A stretch of 40,516 nucleotides of DNA from Oscillospiraceae bacterium (GTDB lineage: Bacteria; Bacillota; Clostridia; Oscillospirales; Ruminococcaceae): contig WRLV01000010.1 in NCBI GenBank assembly GCA_009777445.1, positions 1-40,516 of the forward strand. Reading direction: 5' to 3'. Below are positions 24,142-33,696 of the stretch, piece after piece; positions within the stretch are counted from its first letter, which is position 1; every line of letters begins with the position of its first letter. The notes under the pieces are model-generated. The model searched no databases. It was given only the letters and a program-made list of their open reading frames with translations, and was not told the DNA's origin. The position numbers were made by a program, and so were the translations under genes.

Positions 24142-25636
24142 TTACATCTATCCCGAATACGAAATAATTCGCAACCCCGATAAATGTATAAGTTGCGGAG
24201 TTTGTGTGCGACAATGTGCAAATGAAGTCCACGAGAATATCAACAAAACAAACAAAGTTATTTGCGATGACTCAAAATGTGTAAATTGCCATCGTTGTGC
24301 CGTATTGTGTCCTACAAGAGCAATCAAAATTGTCAAAAGCGGCAACACCTACCGCGAAAACGCCAACTGGAATTGCAAGACCATTGACGAAATTTATAAG
24401 CAAGCACAAAGCGGCGGAGTTTTACTGTCCGGCATGGGCAACCCCGAAAACTACCCCGTGTATTTCGATAAAATCCTGCTCAACGCATCACAGGTAACCA
24501 ACCCGTCAATCGACCCATTGCGCGAGCCTATGGAAACACGAGTATTTCTCGGCAAACGCCCCGACGACATAATGCGCGAAAGCAACGGCAAACTCATAAA
24601 CAACCTACCGCCTCAACTGCCGCTCTCAATGCCGATAATGTTCTCGGCAATGAGTTACGGCTCAATCAGCTATAACGCGCACGAGAGCCTTGCGCGTGCC
24701 GCCGCTCAGCTCGGCATACTCTACAACACAGGTGAGGGCGGTTTGCATGAGGATTTTAGTAAATACGGCAAAAATACTATTGTGCAAGTTGCATCCGGGC
24801 GTTTCGGAGTGCATGTCGGCTATCTCAATGCGGGAGCGGCGGTTGAAATAAAAATGGGGCAAGGCGCGAAACCGGGAATTGGCGGACATTTACCCGGCAC
24901 AAAAATAGTGGGCGACATTTCACGCACTCGCATGATTCCCGAGGGAAGCGATGCAATATCCCCCGCCCCACACCACGACATATACTCAATTGAAGACTTA
25001 CGGCAGTTAGTGTTTTCGCTCAAAGAAGCAACCCAATACAAAAAACCTGTCATAGTCAAAATAGCAGCAGTTCATAACATAACCGCAATAGCAAGCGGCA
25101 TTGCAAGAAGCGGAGCCGATATTATTGCAATTGACGGGTTTCGCGGCGGAACGGGTGCTGCTCCCACTCGTATCAGAGATAACGTGGGTATTCCGATTGA
25201 ATTGGCATTAGCAAGCGTTGATAAACGTCTGCGTGACGAAGGTATTCGCCGAAATGTGTCAATAGTCGTTGGCGGCAGTATACGCTCAAGCGCGGATATA
25301 GTCAAAGCCGTGGCTCTTGGGGCGGATTGTGTATACATCGGCTCTTCAGCGTTGATGGCAATGGGATGTCACCTTTGCCGAAACTGTCACGCCGGAAGAT
25401 GCAACTGGGGAATAGCAACTCAAGTTCCCGAATTAGTAAAACGACTCAACCCCGACATAGGCTCAAAGCGGCTTGTCAACCTGCTCACAGCGTGGCGGCA
25501 TGAAATCAAAGAAATGATGGGATTAATGGGGATTAACTCAATCGAAACCCTTAAAGGCAACCGCCTGATGCTACGCGGTGTCGGCTTGAATGAAAAAGAG
25601 CTGCAAATATTAGGAATCAAACACGCCGGAGAGTAA
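24134..25636 (+). CDS. Glutamate synthase central subunit with FMN and Fe-S domains
   Basis: The archaeal-type GltB2 subunit reduces 2-oxoglutarate plus ammonia to glutamate. The N-terminus has two [4Fe-4S] motifs (Cys18-21-24-28 and Cys49-52-55-59). The rest is the FMN-binding TIM barrel, with MPIMFSAMSYGSISYNAHE (about 163-181), GEGGLHEDF, GQGAKPGIGGHLPG and the IDGFRGGTGAAPTRI loop. A further Cys-rich CHLCRNCHAGRC near 413-424 ligates the [3Fe-4S] cluster of glutamate synthases. GTG 24125 is inside the GGAGGTGG site, so TTG 24134 is the chosen start (500 residues). Confidence 0.9.
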   Translation: MINYIYPEYEIIRNPDKCISCGVCVRQCANEVHENINKTNKVICDDSKCVNCHRCAVLCPTRAIKIVKSGNTYRENANWNCKTIDEIYKQAQSGGVLLSGMGNPENYPVYFDKILLNASQVTNPSIDPLREPMETRVFLGKRPDDIMRESNGKLINNLPPQLPLSMPIMFSAMSYGSISYNAHESLARAAAQLGILYNTGEGGLHEDFSKYGKNTIVQVASGRFGVHVGYLNAGAAVEIKMGQGAKPGIGGHLPGTKIVGDISRTRMIPEGSDAISPAPHHDIYSIEDLRQLVFSLKEATQYKKPVIVKIAAVHNITAIASGIARSGADIIAIDGFRGGTGAAPTRIRDNVGIPIELALASVDKRLRDEGIRRNVSIVVGGSIRSSADIVKAVALGADCVYIGSSALMAMGCHLCRNCHAGRCNWGIATQVPELVKRLNPDIGSKRLVNLLTAWRHEIKEMMGLMGINSIETLKGNRLMLRGVGLNEKELQILGIKHAGE

Positions 25637-25660
25637 AATTTTCTATGAAAGGTGAAGTGC

Positions 25661-26077
25661 ATGAAACGAGTTTATATAAACGAAAAATGGTGCTTAGGTT
25701 GCCGATTATGCGAATACTATTGTGCGTTTGCCGAGAAGCGGCATGAATACAATAACATGGCATTGGCACTGAAAGACACGCTGATAAGTCCGCGCATTCG
25801 GGTAGAAGAATACGGCGACATTACCTTTGCGGTTAATTGCCGCCGTTGCGAAGAACCGTTGTGCGTAAAGTCCTGCATTACAGGCGCGCTGACTGCCGAT
25901 GGCATTGACAAAGACAGATGTGTAAGCTGTTGCACTTGCATATTGGCGTGTCCGTTCGGGGCAGTTTCATTGGTAGACAACGTAATCAAACGTTGTGATT
26001 TATGTAATGGCGAGCCGCTCTGTGTAAAAGCTTGTCCTAATAATGCTCTCGTTTTCGAGGACAGGAGGTGCGTATAA
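25661..26077 (+). CDS. 4Fe-4S ferredoxin-type electron-transfer protein
   Basis: The 138-residue iron-sulfur protein has four Cys clusters: CLGCRLCEYYC, CRRCEEPLCVKSC, CVSCCTCILACP and CDLCNGEPLCVKACP. This 16-Cys layout is typical of HycB/DmsB-like electron carriers. In this operon it probably shuttles electrons between the FAD oxidoreductase encoded next and the Fe-S clusters of the synthase subunit. ATG 25661 is used because GTG 25652 overlaps the GAAAGGTG ribosome site. The stop codon abuts the next start directly. Confidence 0.9.
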   Translation: MKRVYINEKWCLGCRLCEYYCAFAEKRHEYNNMALALKDTLISPRIRVEEYGDITFAVNCRRCEEPLCVKSCITGALTADGIDKDRCVSCCTCILACPFGAVSLVDNVIKRCDLCNGEPLCVKACPNNALVFEDRRCV

Positions 26078-27205
26078 GTGAAATATGTAATAATCGGCAA
26101 CTCAGCGGCAGGAATAGGCGCGGTTGAAGGAATTAGAAAAATCGACAAACAGGGCGAAATCGTCATAATCACAAGTGAGTCCCACCATACCTACTCACGC
26201 CCTCTTATTTCCTATCTCTTACAAGGAAAAACCACCCGAACCAAAATGCGCTACCGCCCTGACAGCTTTTACAAAGATAATAACTGCAAGTTATTGCATG
26301 ACACTGTTACAAAAATTCACGCAAACGAGAAACGCGTTGTTTTGCAAAGCAAAGACAGTGTCAACTACGACAAACTGCTTGTTGCAACCGGTTCTTCGGC
26401 ATTCAATCCTCCGCTGTTTGAGTCGGTGAGCAATAAACACAACTTTATTACGCTTGATGATGCTTGTGGATTGGCCGATTCCCTTACAAGTGAGAGTCGT
26501 GTGCTGATTGTCGGCGCAGGGCTAATCGGGCTGAAATGCGCCGAAGGAATATTAAGCAGAGTAAAAACCGTGACAGTAGCCGATATAGCCGAACGTATTC
26601 TATCTGCAATATTAGACGAGTCAAGCTCCGAAATAGTTCAATCCCACCTCGAAAGCAAGGGCATTGAGTTCAAACTTGCGTGCGCGCTCACACCTAACGA
26701 ACTGTCAAATTATGACATCATAGTAGTGGCGGCAGGTGTCCGTCCCAACATCGCACTTTTAGAAGGCATAGCCGATATTGACAAAGGCATTATAGTCAAC
26801 ACAAAATCCGAAACTTCCGCAAAGGGCATCTATGCGGCAGGCGACTGCACACAATCAGTTGACGTATCAACAGGTGAGAGCAAAATCATGGCGTTGCTCC
26901 CAAACGCATATATGCAGGGCGAAACTGCCGGAATAAACATGGCTGGCGGCAACGCAACCACGGAGGAGACAATCCCAATGAATGCAGTCGGGCTGTGTGG
27001 GCTTCACATAATTACAGCCGGCAATTACACGGGCGAAGTTTCCAATGTGGGGAACAACCGTTTTTATTGCAACGATACTCAGCTTAACGGCTATATTTTA
27101 ATCGGCGACATAAAACAAGCAGGAGTATACACAAATCTTATCCGCAAGAAAAGAGCTTTGAGTGATAAGCAGGAGGTGCTCAAGTATGAAAGTAAAATCG
27201 TATAA
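26078..27205 (+). CDS. FAD-dependent NAD(P)H oxidoreductase
   Basis: A pyridine-nucleotide-disulfide-oxidoreductase-type flavoprotein of 375 residues. FAD binding is indicated by IIGNSAAGIGAVEGIRK at the N-terminus and GIYAAGDCTQ (about 248-257). The NAD(P)H Rossmann motif is VGAGLIGLKCAEGI (about 146-159). No redox-active Cys pair is seen, so it resembles rubredoxin/NADH-oxidase-like reductases. Its likely role is to pass reducing power from NAD(P)H to the ferredoxin and glutamate synthase. GTG start at 26078 follows an AGGAGGTG site. The 3' end overlaps an upstream in-frame start of the next gene at 27186. Confidence 0.87.
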   Translation: MKYVIIGNSAAGIGAVEGIRKIDKQGEIVIITSESHHTYSRPLISYLLQGKTTRTKMRYRPDSFYKDNNCKLLHDTVTKIHANEKRVVLQSKDSVNYDKLLVATGSSAFNPPLFESVSNKHNFITLDDACGLADSLTSESRVLIVGAGLIGLKCAEGILSRVKTVTVADIAERILSAILDESSSEIVQSHLESKGIEFKLACALTPNELSNYDIIVVAAGVRPNIALLEGIADIDKGIIVNTKSETSAKGIYAAGDCTQSVDVSTGESKIMALLPNAYMQGETAGINMAGGNATTEETIPMNAVGLCGLHIITAGNYTGEVSNVGNNRFYCNDTQLNGYILIGDIKQAGVYTNLIRKKRALSDKQEVLKYESKIV

Positions 27206-27263
27206 ATGGGGAAGGCATACTTTCAAAGTGCATTTGTGCAGAAAGGGGACATCTGAAAATATG
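27201..27263 (+). promoter_or_regulatory. Dispersed 5' leader copy before the GXGXG gene
   Basis: TATAAATGGGGAAGG, ACTTTCAAAG, GCATTTG, CAGAAAGGGGAC and ATCTGAAAAT before the ATG align, with about three small gaps, to the leader of leuC. The stretch separates two similar start regions (ATG at 27186 and at 27261), 75 bp apart and in frame, as if it had been inserted with duplication of the start. Confidence 0.55.
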
Positions 27264-27971
27264 AAAGCGAAAGGGCTTGACTTCAAACAGTTGAACGAAC
27301 AAATCCGCGCTTGTGTTCGCGTGGGCAATAAAAATATAAAGATTGACGATTGCTGTGGGCAACGGTTTATTTGCAGCGGATTTTCCGCTGAAACGCCAAC
27401 GCAAATCACAATCAACGGCACACCCGGCAACGCACTCGGCGCATACTTAGACGGCGGTTGCACTATTACCGTCAACGGCAATGCGCAAGATGCAGTCGGC
27501 GACACAATGAACGACGGCAAAATCATAATCCACGGCAACGCAGGTGACGCGCTCGGCTACTCTATGCGTGGCGGCAGTATATTTGTGAAAGGTGATGCAG
27601 GTTACAGGGCAGGCGTTCACGCAAAAGAGTATAAAGACAAAAAGCCCGTAATAGTAATCGGCGGCAAAGTCGGCAGTTTCTTAGGCGAATACTTAGCTGG
27701 TGGACTGCTTATTGCGTTAGGGAGTGTCGGCGGCTTTACGGGAACAGGTATGCACGGCGGCAAAATTTATATCCGCACAAGCGAACCCCCAAAAAATCTC
27801 TCAGCGCAGGTTATAGCAACAATTGCCGAAAATTTAGATGAAATACGCCCATATATAGTTGAATTCGCCAAACATTTCGGGGCAAACGCTCAAGAAATTC
27901 TGAAAGCCCAATTTTATGTACTCAAACCTAACGCAAAAAATCCATACAAGCAGTTGTATGTCATGAATTAA
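27261..27971 (+). CDS. Glutamate synthase GXGXG-domain subunit
   Basis: The archaeal-type GltB3 subunit is a right-handed beta-helix that bridges the amidotransferase and synthase parts. The 236-residue product contains repeated turns such as GTPGNALGAYLDGG, GNAQDAVGDTMNDG, GNAGDALGYSMRGG and GTGMHGGKIYIR. Homologues normally begin at about MKAKGLDFKQLNE, so 27261 is chosen. An in-frame ATG at 27186 has a stronger AGGAGG site and would add 25 residues that translate the inserted leader. Which start is used is uncertain, and both may be. It completes the split glutamate synthase and precedes purF by 19 bp. Confidence 0.85.
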   Translation: MKAKGLDFKQLNEQIRACVRVGNKNIKIDDCCGQRFICSGFSAETPTQITINGTPGNALGAYLDGGCTITVNGNAQDAVGDTMNDGKIIIHGNAGDALGYSMRGGSIFVKGDAGYRAGVHAKEYKDKKPVIVIGGKVGSFLGEYLAGGLLIALGSVGGFTGTGMHGGKIYIRTSEPPKNLSAQVIATIAENLDEIRPYIVEFAKHFGANAQEILKAQFYVLKPNAKNPYKQLYVMN

Positions 27972-27990
27972 GAGATATTAGGAGTATATT

Positions 27991-29388
27991 ATGTGTGCAA
28001 TTTTCGGCGTAAGTCTATCAAGTCAACAGGCAGTCGGCATGAGTTATAACGGGCTTCTCGCCTTGCAACACCGTGGGCAAGAAGGGGCAGGAATTGCTGT
28101 AGTCAACAATAACAACATTCATTTTCATAAAGGGATTGGGTTGATGAGTGAGGTTTTCAGCGCGAATGTGCTTGAAACTATGCCAAAGGGAAACGTGGCA
28201 ATAGGGCACACCCGATACTCAACAACAGGCGGCAATAAACGAAACAACATGGGGCCGTTCGTCACCGAATATCTTACAGGGCGAATAGCCACCGCACACA
28301 ACGGCAACATCACCAACGCAAAAGAATTGCGTGAACAGTTAGAAGGTTTAGGGCTTAAATTCAGTGCGACAAGCGACAGCGAAGTTATTTCATCACTGAT
28401 TGCCTACTGTATCATCAACGAAAAAAACACCATATCGGGAATAGTAAAAGCGGCAGAACAACTAAAAGGGGCGTTTTCACTGATTATAGCGAGCGGCAAG
28501 AATAAACTCGTAGCCGTGCGCGACCCCTACGGGTTCAGACCGTTGTGTTTAGGGAAAAACGAGTTGGGTTACACCATAGCCTCCGAAAGTTGCGCATTGG
28601 ACTCGTGCGGCTTTACATTTGAACGTGACGTTAAACCGGGTGAAATAGTTGTTATAGAAAACGGCGAAATAACCTACAGCGAAGTAAAATTATTAAAGCC
28701 GGACAATCCGACAACTACAGGGGGTTTATGCATATTTGAATATGTCTACTTTGCGCGCCCCGATTCTGTGATAGACGGGCTTTCGGTATACGAGGCGCGA
28801 ATGAACATGGGGGCGGCACTTGCAAAAGAATTTCCTGTAGATGCCGACATAGTCTGCGGCGTTCCCGATTCGGGCTTAGATGCGGCAAACGGCTATTGCT
28901 TAGAGAGCGGTATTCCATTTGTGTCGGGATTTGTCAAAAATCGCTATATCGGGCGCAGTTTCATCTACCCCGACCAAACTCAACGTGACAGCGCGGTGCG
29001 GCTTAAACTAAACCCATTAGCGGCAAGCATTAAAGGAAAACGCATTATACTCGTGGATGACTCGATTGTGCGCGGAACAACAAGCGAAAAAATAGTCAGA
29101 AGCTTGAAAAATGCAGGCGCAACCAAAGTCCACATGCGGGTATCATCGCCGCCGTTTCGCCACACCTGCCATTACGGAACAGACATTGACAATGCAGAAA
29201 ACCTAATAGCCAACAAGATGAGCGCGGACGAAATCTGCAAAAAAATCGGGGCAGATAGTTTAGGATATATCAGCATAGATGCCCTTAAAAAATCATGCAG
29301 TAAATGCAGTTTGAAATTTTGCACTGCCTGCTTCACCGGGAATAACTGTGCAAGAAATAGAAAAGATGTTTTTGAGAGTTATATATAG
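27991..29388 (+). CDS. purF: Amidophosphoribosyltransferase PurF
   Basis: PurF makes phosphoribosylamine from PRPP and glutamine, the first step of purine synthesis. Cys2 directly after the initiator Met is the class II amidotransferase nucleophile, so no long propeptide is needed. LQHRGQEGAGIAV (about 26-38) and the PRPP-binding motif VDDSIVRGTTSEK are diagnostic. Cysteines near residue 390 and in CSKCSLKFCTAC at the C-terminus fit the [4Fe-4S] form found in Bacillus and clostridia. It is 465 residues long and placed away from other pur genes, between glutamate synthase and carbamoyl-phosphate synthase genes. Confidence 0.92.
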   Translation: MCAIFGVSLSSQQAVGMSYNGLLALQHRGQEGAGIAVVNNNNIHFHKGIGLMSEVFSANVLETMPKGNVAIGHTRYSTTGGNKRNNMGPFVTEYLTGRIATAHNGNITNAKELREQLEGLGLKFSATSDSEVISSLIAYCIINEKNTISGIVKAAEQLKGAFSLIIASGKNKLVAVRDPYGFRPLCLGKNELGYTIASESCALDSCGFTFERDVKPGEIVVIENGEITYSEVKLLKPDNPTTTGGLCIFEYVYFARPDSVIDGLSVYEARMNMGAALAKEFPVDADIVCGVPDSGLDAANGYCLESGIPFVSGFVKNRYIGRSFIYPDQTQRDSAVRLKLNPLAASIKGKRIILVDDSIVRGTTSEKIVRSLKNAGATKVHMRVSSPPFRHTCHYGTDIDNAENLIANKMSADEICKKIGADSLGYISIDALKKSCSKCSLKFCTACFTGNNCARNRKDVFESYI

Positions 29389-29401
29389 AAGGGGGTAAAT
29401 T

Positions 29402-30478
29402 ATGAATAACACAGCATACTTAACATTGCAGAATGGTGTAGTTTTCAAAGGCAAATCGTTTGGCGCAAGCGGTGAAGTCACCGGGGAAATTGTTTTCACC
29501 ACCGGTATGACCGGCTATTTGGAAACGCTTACCGACCCCAGTTATTACGGGCAAATCATACTACAGACTTTCCCGTTAATCGGTAACTACGGGGTAATTC
29601 CCGCCGATTTCGAGAGTGAAACAATCAGCGCGGCGGCATATATCGTAAAGAATCCGTGTCAAAATCCCTCTAATTTCAGAAGCGAGGGGGAGCTTGACAC
29701 TTTTTTGCGCGAACGTGGCATAGTTGCTCTCTACGACATTGACACAAGAGCATTAACAAAAATCATACGTCAAAACGGCGTAATGAACGGCAAAATCAGC
29801 GCAGAGCCATTACAAACCGATTCGCCCACCTTCTCCGATATAAAAAATTACAGCGTAGAAAATGCCATAGCCGCCGTGTCTTGTCGCAAAATAACCAAAC
29901 TAAGCGAGGGTGAGCGCAAAATCGCACTGTTAGACTTCGGCGCGAAAAAGGGTATAGCGGAATGTCTTACCAAACGCAATTGCCGTAGTTATGAGGTGTG
30001 GACATTCCCCCATAACACTTCGGCAGCTCAAATCCTGCAACTCAATCCTCACGGAATAATGTTAAGCAACGGCCCCGGTGACCCGGCAGAAGCGGCAAAT
30101 ATACCAATCATCAACACAGTGCGAGAACTCATGGAAAGCAAAATCCCCTGTTTCGGCATTTGCTTGGGGCATCAACTCATGGCAATGTCACAAGGCTATA
30201 AAACCCGCAAGCTTAAATTCGGGCATAGGGGCGCAAACCAACCCGTAAAAGACACTTCAACAGGGCGAGTATACATCACAAGCCAAAATCACGGCTATGA
30301 AGTAATTGCCCCCCACAGTTGGCTAAACAACGTCAACGACGGGACATGTGAAGGGCTTGATTATCCCAACGGCTCATTCTCAGTGCAATTCCACCCCGAG
30401 GCTAAGGGCGGGCCGCTTGACACAGAGTTTTTGTTTAATAAATTTTTAGAAAGGGTGAACAATTATGCCGTTAAATAA
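29402..30478 (+). CDS. carA: Carbamoyl-phosphate synthase small subunit CarA
   Basis: CarA hydrolyses glutamine and passes ammonia to CarB. The N-terminal CPSase domain contains GEIVFTTGMTGYLETLTDPSY (about 28-47), and the class I amidotransferase domain has Cys in CFGICLGHQL (about 250-259) and the His/Glu pair in VQFHPEA (about 328-334). The LSNGPGDP motif marks the glutaminase loop. The 358-residue length is usual. It ends inside the start of carB (14-bp overlap). No pyrR or arginine-box site was seen upstream. Confidence 0.93.
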   Translation: MNNTAYLTLQNGVVFKGKSFGASGEVTGEIVFTTGMTGYLETLTDPSYYGQIILQTFPLIGNYGVIPADFESETISAAAYIVKNPCQNPSNFRSEGELDTFLRERGIVALYDIDTRALTKIIRQNGVMNGKISAEPLQTDSPTFSDIKNYSVENAIAAVSCRKITKLSEGERKIALLDFGAKKGIAECLTKRNCRSYEVWTFPHNTSAAQILQLNPHGIMLSNGPGDPAEAANIPIINTVRELMESKIPCFGICLGHQLMAMSQGYKTRKLKFGHRGANQPVKDTSTGRVYITSQNHGYEVIAPHSWLNNVNDGTCEGLDYPNGSFSVQFHPEAKGGPLDTEFLFNKFLERVNNYAVK

Positions 30479-33400
30479 AGCCATTAAAAAAGTGCTTGTA
30501 ATAGGTTCAGGGCCGATTGTAATCGGGCAAGCCGCCGAATTCGACTATGCCGGAACGCAAGCTTGCCGTGTGTTACGAGAAGACAATATCGAAATAGTCC
30601 TGCTCAACAGCAACCCTGCAACGATTATGACCGACAAAAATATTGCCGACAAAATCTACATCGAACCATTAACCCTAACTACAGTCAAGCGAATTATCGA
30701 AAAAGAACGCCCCGACAGCATTTTATCGGGATTAGGCGGACAAACAGGGCTTACGTTGTGTATGCAATTAGCAAAAGACGGTTTCTTAGACAAGATGGGT
30801 GTGCAATTACTCGGCTCTTCCCCCGAAACAATTGACAAAGCAGAAGACAGGCAGATTTTCAAAGAAACCATGCAGAAAATCGGGCAACCCGTCATTCCGT
30901 CCGGTATAGCCTCTGACATCGACACAGCCGTTAAAATAGCGGAAGAAATAGGCTACTCGGTAGTCGTGCGCCCGGCGTTTACCTTAGGCGGCAGTGGCGG
31001 CGGCATTGCCGATAACGAAACGCAATTGCGAAAAATAGCCTCAAACGGGCTGAAACTCTCGCCAATCACACAAGTGATGATTGAAAAGTCAATCAAGGGG
31101 TGGAAAGAAATTGAATTTGAAGTCATGCGTGACCGTGTCGGCAACGTAATAATCGTCTGCTCTATGGAAAACTTCGACCCTGTAGGAGTTCATACAGGTG
31201 ACAGTATTGTCATTGCGCCGACCGTCACGCTTGCAGATAGAGAATACCAGATGTTGCGAACCGCATCAATTGAAATAGTCAAGGCGCTTGGGGTGGAAGG
31301 CGGCTGTAACTGCCAACTCGCGCTCAATCCGCACAGCTTCGAGTATGCGGTGATTGAGGTAAATCCGCGCGTATCACGCTCCTCCGCATTAGCAAGCAAA
31401 GCAACAGGTTATCCCATCGCTAAAGTCGCAACTAAAATAGCAATAGGCTACTCGTTAGACGAAATTATAAACGCAGTTACACAAACGACACGGGCATCAT
31501 TTGAACCGACACTTGATTATGTCGCCGTAAAGTTACCCAAATGGCCTTTCGATAAATTCGTATACGCACAAAAAGAATTAGGCACACAAATGAAAGCAAC
31601 AGGCGAAGTCATGGCAATTGCCGATAATTTTGAGGATGCACTGCTCAAAGCAGTCAGGGGAGCGGAACTCGGCTTACACACTCTCGACCTGCCGCGCTTG
31701 TCCGACAAATCAGTTCCACAAATCCGTGAGCTACTCGACAGAGTAACCGACCAACGCCTTTTCGTACTCTACGAAGCACTCAAACGCGGAATAAGCGTTG
31801 AGCAATTACACGACATTACTAAAGTAGACCGCTGGTTCTTACACGCGCTGAAAAACATCAAAGACAGAAGTCAATTGCCAATCTCAAACCGCCAACTGTT
31901 CAAAATGGTTGACACCTGCGGCGGCGAGTTTGAGGCAAAAACCCCCTATTTTTACAGCATTAACAACGGCATGGAAAACGAGGCATTACCGTTTATCGAA
32001 CAATCACAAAAATCGCAAAAACAACGTGTAGTCGTTTTGGGAAGTGGCCCTATACGAATCGGCCAAGGCATTGAATTTGACTATGCCTGTGTGCATTGCG
32101 TATGGACACTTCGCAAAATGGGCTACGAAACAATAGTAATCAACAACAATCCCGAAACCGTTTCGACTGATTTTGACACCGCCGACAGACTGTATTTCGA
32201 GCCTCTTTGCATTGATGATGTAATGAGTGTGATTGAAATAGAAAAGCCAATCGGAGTAATTGTCTCTTTTGGCGGCGGCACTGCCGTAAAATTAGCCAAT
32301 AAACTGCACGAACGCGGTGTCAATATAATAGGAACATCTGCTGACAGCATCGACATTTGCGAGGATAGAGAACGGTTTGACACACTGTTAGAAAGACTTG
32401 AAATAAAACGCCCTCAAGGTAGTTGTGTAATGTCAACAGCGCAAGCAATCAACGCCGCTGAAAAGCTCGGCTACCCGGTATTACTACGTCCATCATACGT
32501 ATTAGGCGGGCAAAACATGGTTATAGCGTTTAACGAAAACGACATACGAGAGTATATGGGAATTATTTTAAACACAACACAAGATAACCCAATTTTAATT
32601 GACAAATACCTCAGCGGCTTAGAAATTGAAGTTGATGCAATCTGTGACGGCGCAAAGAACGGCGGAATACTCATTCCCGGAATAATGGAACATATTGAGC
32701 GAACAGGGATTCACTCAGGCGACAGCATAGCCGTTTACCCTACAAGCAGTATAAGTCCTGCCGTCAAACAGAATTTATTCGACATAACAAAAAAAATCTG
32801 TATGGCGTTGAACGTGCGCGGTCTTGTTAATATCCAGTACGTTTTATATCAAGACGAAATCTATGTAATAGAAGTCAATCCGCGTGCATCGCGTACAGTC
32901 CCGTACATCAGCAAAGTCACAGGAATACCCATGTGCGAACTCGCCACAAAGGTAAGTATCGGCGAAAAATTAAGCGATTTAGGCTATGCAAGCGGAATTG
33001 CAAAAACACCGCCGTACACCGCCGTAAAAGTCCCTGTGTTCAGTTTCGAGAAGTTAGCAGGGCTTGACACCCACTTAGGCCCGGAAATGAAATCAACAGG
33101 CGAGGTATTGGGAATCGGCAAAACCTCCGCTGAAGCACTCTTCAAAGGATTAGTCGCAGCAGGCTACAAAATGAACAAGTCGGGCGCGGTGCTCATCACA
33201 GTCCGCGACAGCGATAAAGCCGAAATCACAAAAATCACCGAAAAGTTAGTCAAGTGTGGGTTTTCTCTATACGCAACAAAAGGAACCGCCGACTTTTTAA
33301 CTAAATCGGGGTTTAAAGTAAAAACTGTCGAGAAAATCAGTGACTGTGCCGATAACAATACAGCAACGCTGTTAGAGAGCAAGAAAGTAAACTACATCAT

Positions 33401-33587
33401 CTCAACTTCAGAAAAAGGGCGCGACCCCGCATTCGACGATGTAAAAATTCGCCGCAAAGCCTGCAAACTCGGAATCCCCTGCCTAACATCAATCGACACA
33501 GCAAACGCATTAGCAGACAGCCTGTTATCGGGCTTTGACGAGTTCAATACAGAGCTTATAGACATTAATACATTGCAACATTTTTGA
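30465..33587 (+). CDS. carB: Carbamoyl-phosphate synthase large subunit CarB
   Basis: The large subunit makes carbamoyl phosphate for arginine and pyrimidine synthesis. It has two homologous ATP-grasp halves: the first begins with VIGSGPIVIGQAAEFDYAG and the second, near residue 525, with VLGSGPIRIGQGIEFDYAC. Each has an EVNPRxSR metal motif (about 300 and about 806). The C-terminal 135 residues form the MGS-like allosteric domain. The 1040 residues are close to the usual 1060-1070. The AGAAAGGG ribosome site lies within the carA end. No terminator stronger than an A/T-rich weak hairpin follows. Confidence 0.94.
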   Translation: MPLNKAIKKVLVIGSGPIVIGQAAEFDYAGTQACRVLREDNIEIVLLNSNPATIMTDKNIADKIYIEPLTLTTVKRIIEKERPDSILSGLGGQTGLTLCMQLAKDGFLDKMGVQLLGSSPETIDKAEDRQIFKETMQKIGQPVIPSGIASDIDTAVKIAEEIGYSVVVRPAFTLGGSGGGIADNETQLRKIASNGLKLSPITQVMIEKSIKGWKEIEFEVMRDRVGNVIIVCSMENFDPVGVHTGDSIVIAPTVTLADREYQMLRTASIEIVKALGVEGGCNCQLALNPHSFEYAVIEVNPRVSRSSALASKATGYPIAKVATKIAIGYSLDEIINAVTQTTRASFEPTLDYVAVKLPKWPFDKFVYAQKELGTQMKATGEVMAIADNFEDALLKAVRGAELGLHTLDLPRLSDKSVPQIRELLDRVTDQRLFVLYEALKRGISVEQLHDITKVDRWFLHALKNIKDRSQLPISNRQLFKMVDTCGGEFEAKTPYFYSINNGMENEALPFIEQSQKSQKQRVVVLGSGPIRIGQGIEFDYACVHCVWTLRKMGYETIVINNNPETVSTDFDTADRLYFEPLCIDDVMSVIEIEKPIGVIVSFGGGTAVKLANKLHERGVNIIGTSADSIDICEDRERFDTLLERLEIKRPQGSCVMSTAQAINAAEKLGYPVLLRPSYVLGGQNMVIAFNENDIREYMGIILNTTQDNPILIDKYLSGLEIEVDAICDGAKNGGILIPGIMEHIERTGIHSGDSIAVYPTSSISPAVKQNLFDITKKICMALNVRGLVNIQYVLYQDEIYVIEVNPRASRTVPYISKVTGIPMCELATKVSIGEKLSDLGYASGIAKTPPYTAVKVPVFSFEKLAGLDTHLGPEMKSTGEVLGIGKTSAEALFKGLVAAGYKMNKSGAVLITVRDSDKAEITKITEKLVKCGFSLYATKGTADFLTKSGFKVKTVEKISDCADNNTATLLESKKVNYIISTSEKGRDPAFDDVKIRRKACKLGIPCLTSIDTANALADSLLSGFDEFNTELIDINTLQHF

Positions 33588-33624
33588 AAAATCGTGAAAA
33601 ATTAAAAAAATAGCACAAAACCCC

Positions 33625-33653
33625 TTGCACTTCAAAAATATTTGTGCTATAAT
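33625..33653 (+). promoter_or_regulatory. Promoter of ogt with flanking inverted repeat
   Basis: TTGCAC (33625-33630) and TATAAT (33648-33653) have a 17-bp spacer and an extended TGC. A perfect 9-bp inverted repeat (TAGCACAAA at 33611-33619 and TTTGTGCTA at 33641-33649) flanks the -35 and touches the -10, as a repressor operator would. The regulator is unknown. Confidence 0.7.
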
Positions 33654-33696
33654 GTATGGGTGAGTGACTGTAAAATAATAAACTGGTGGAGCTCAA

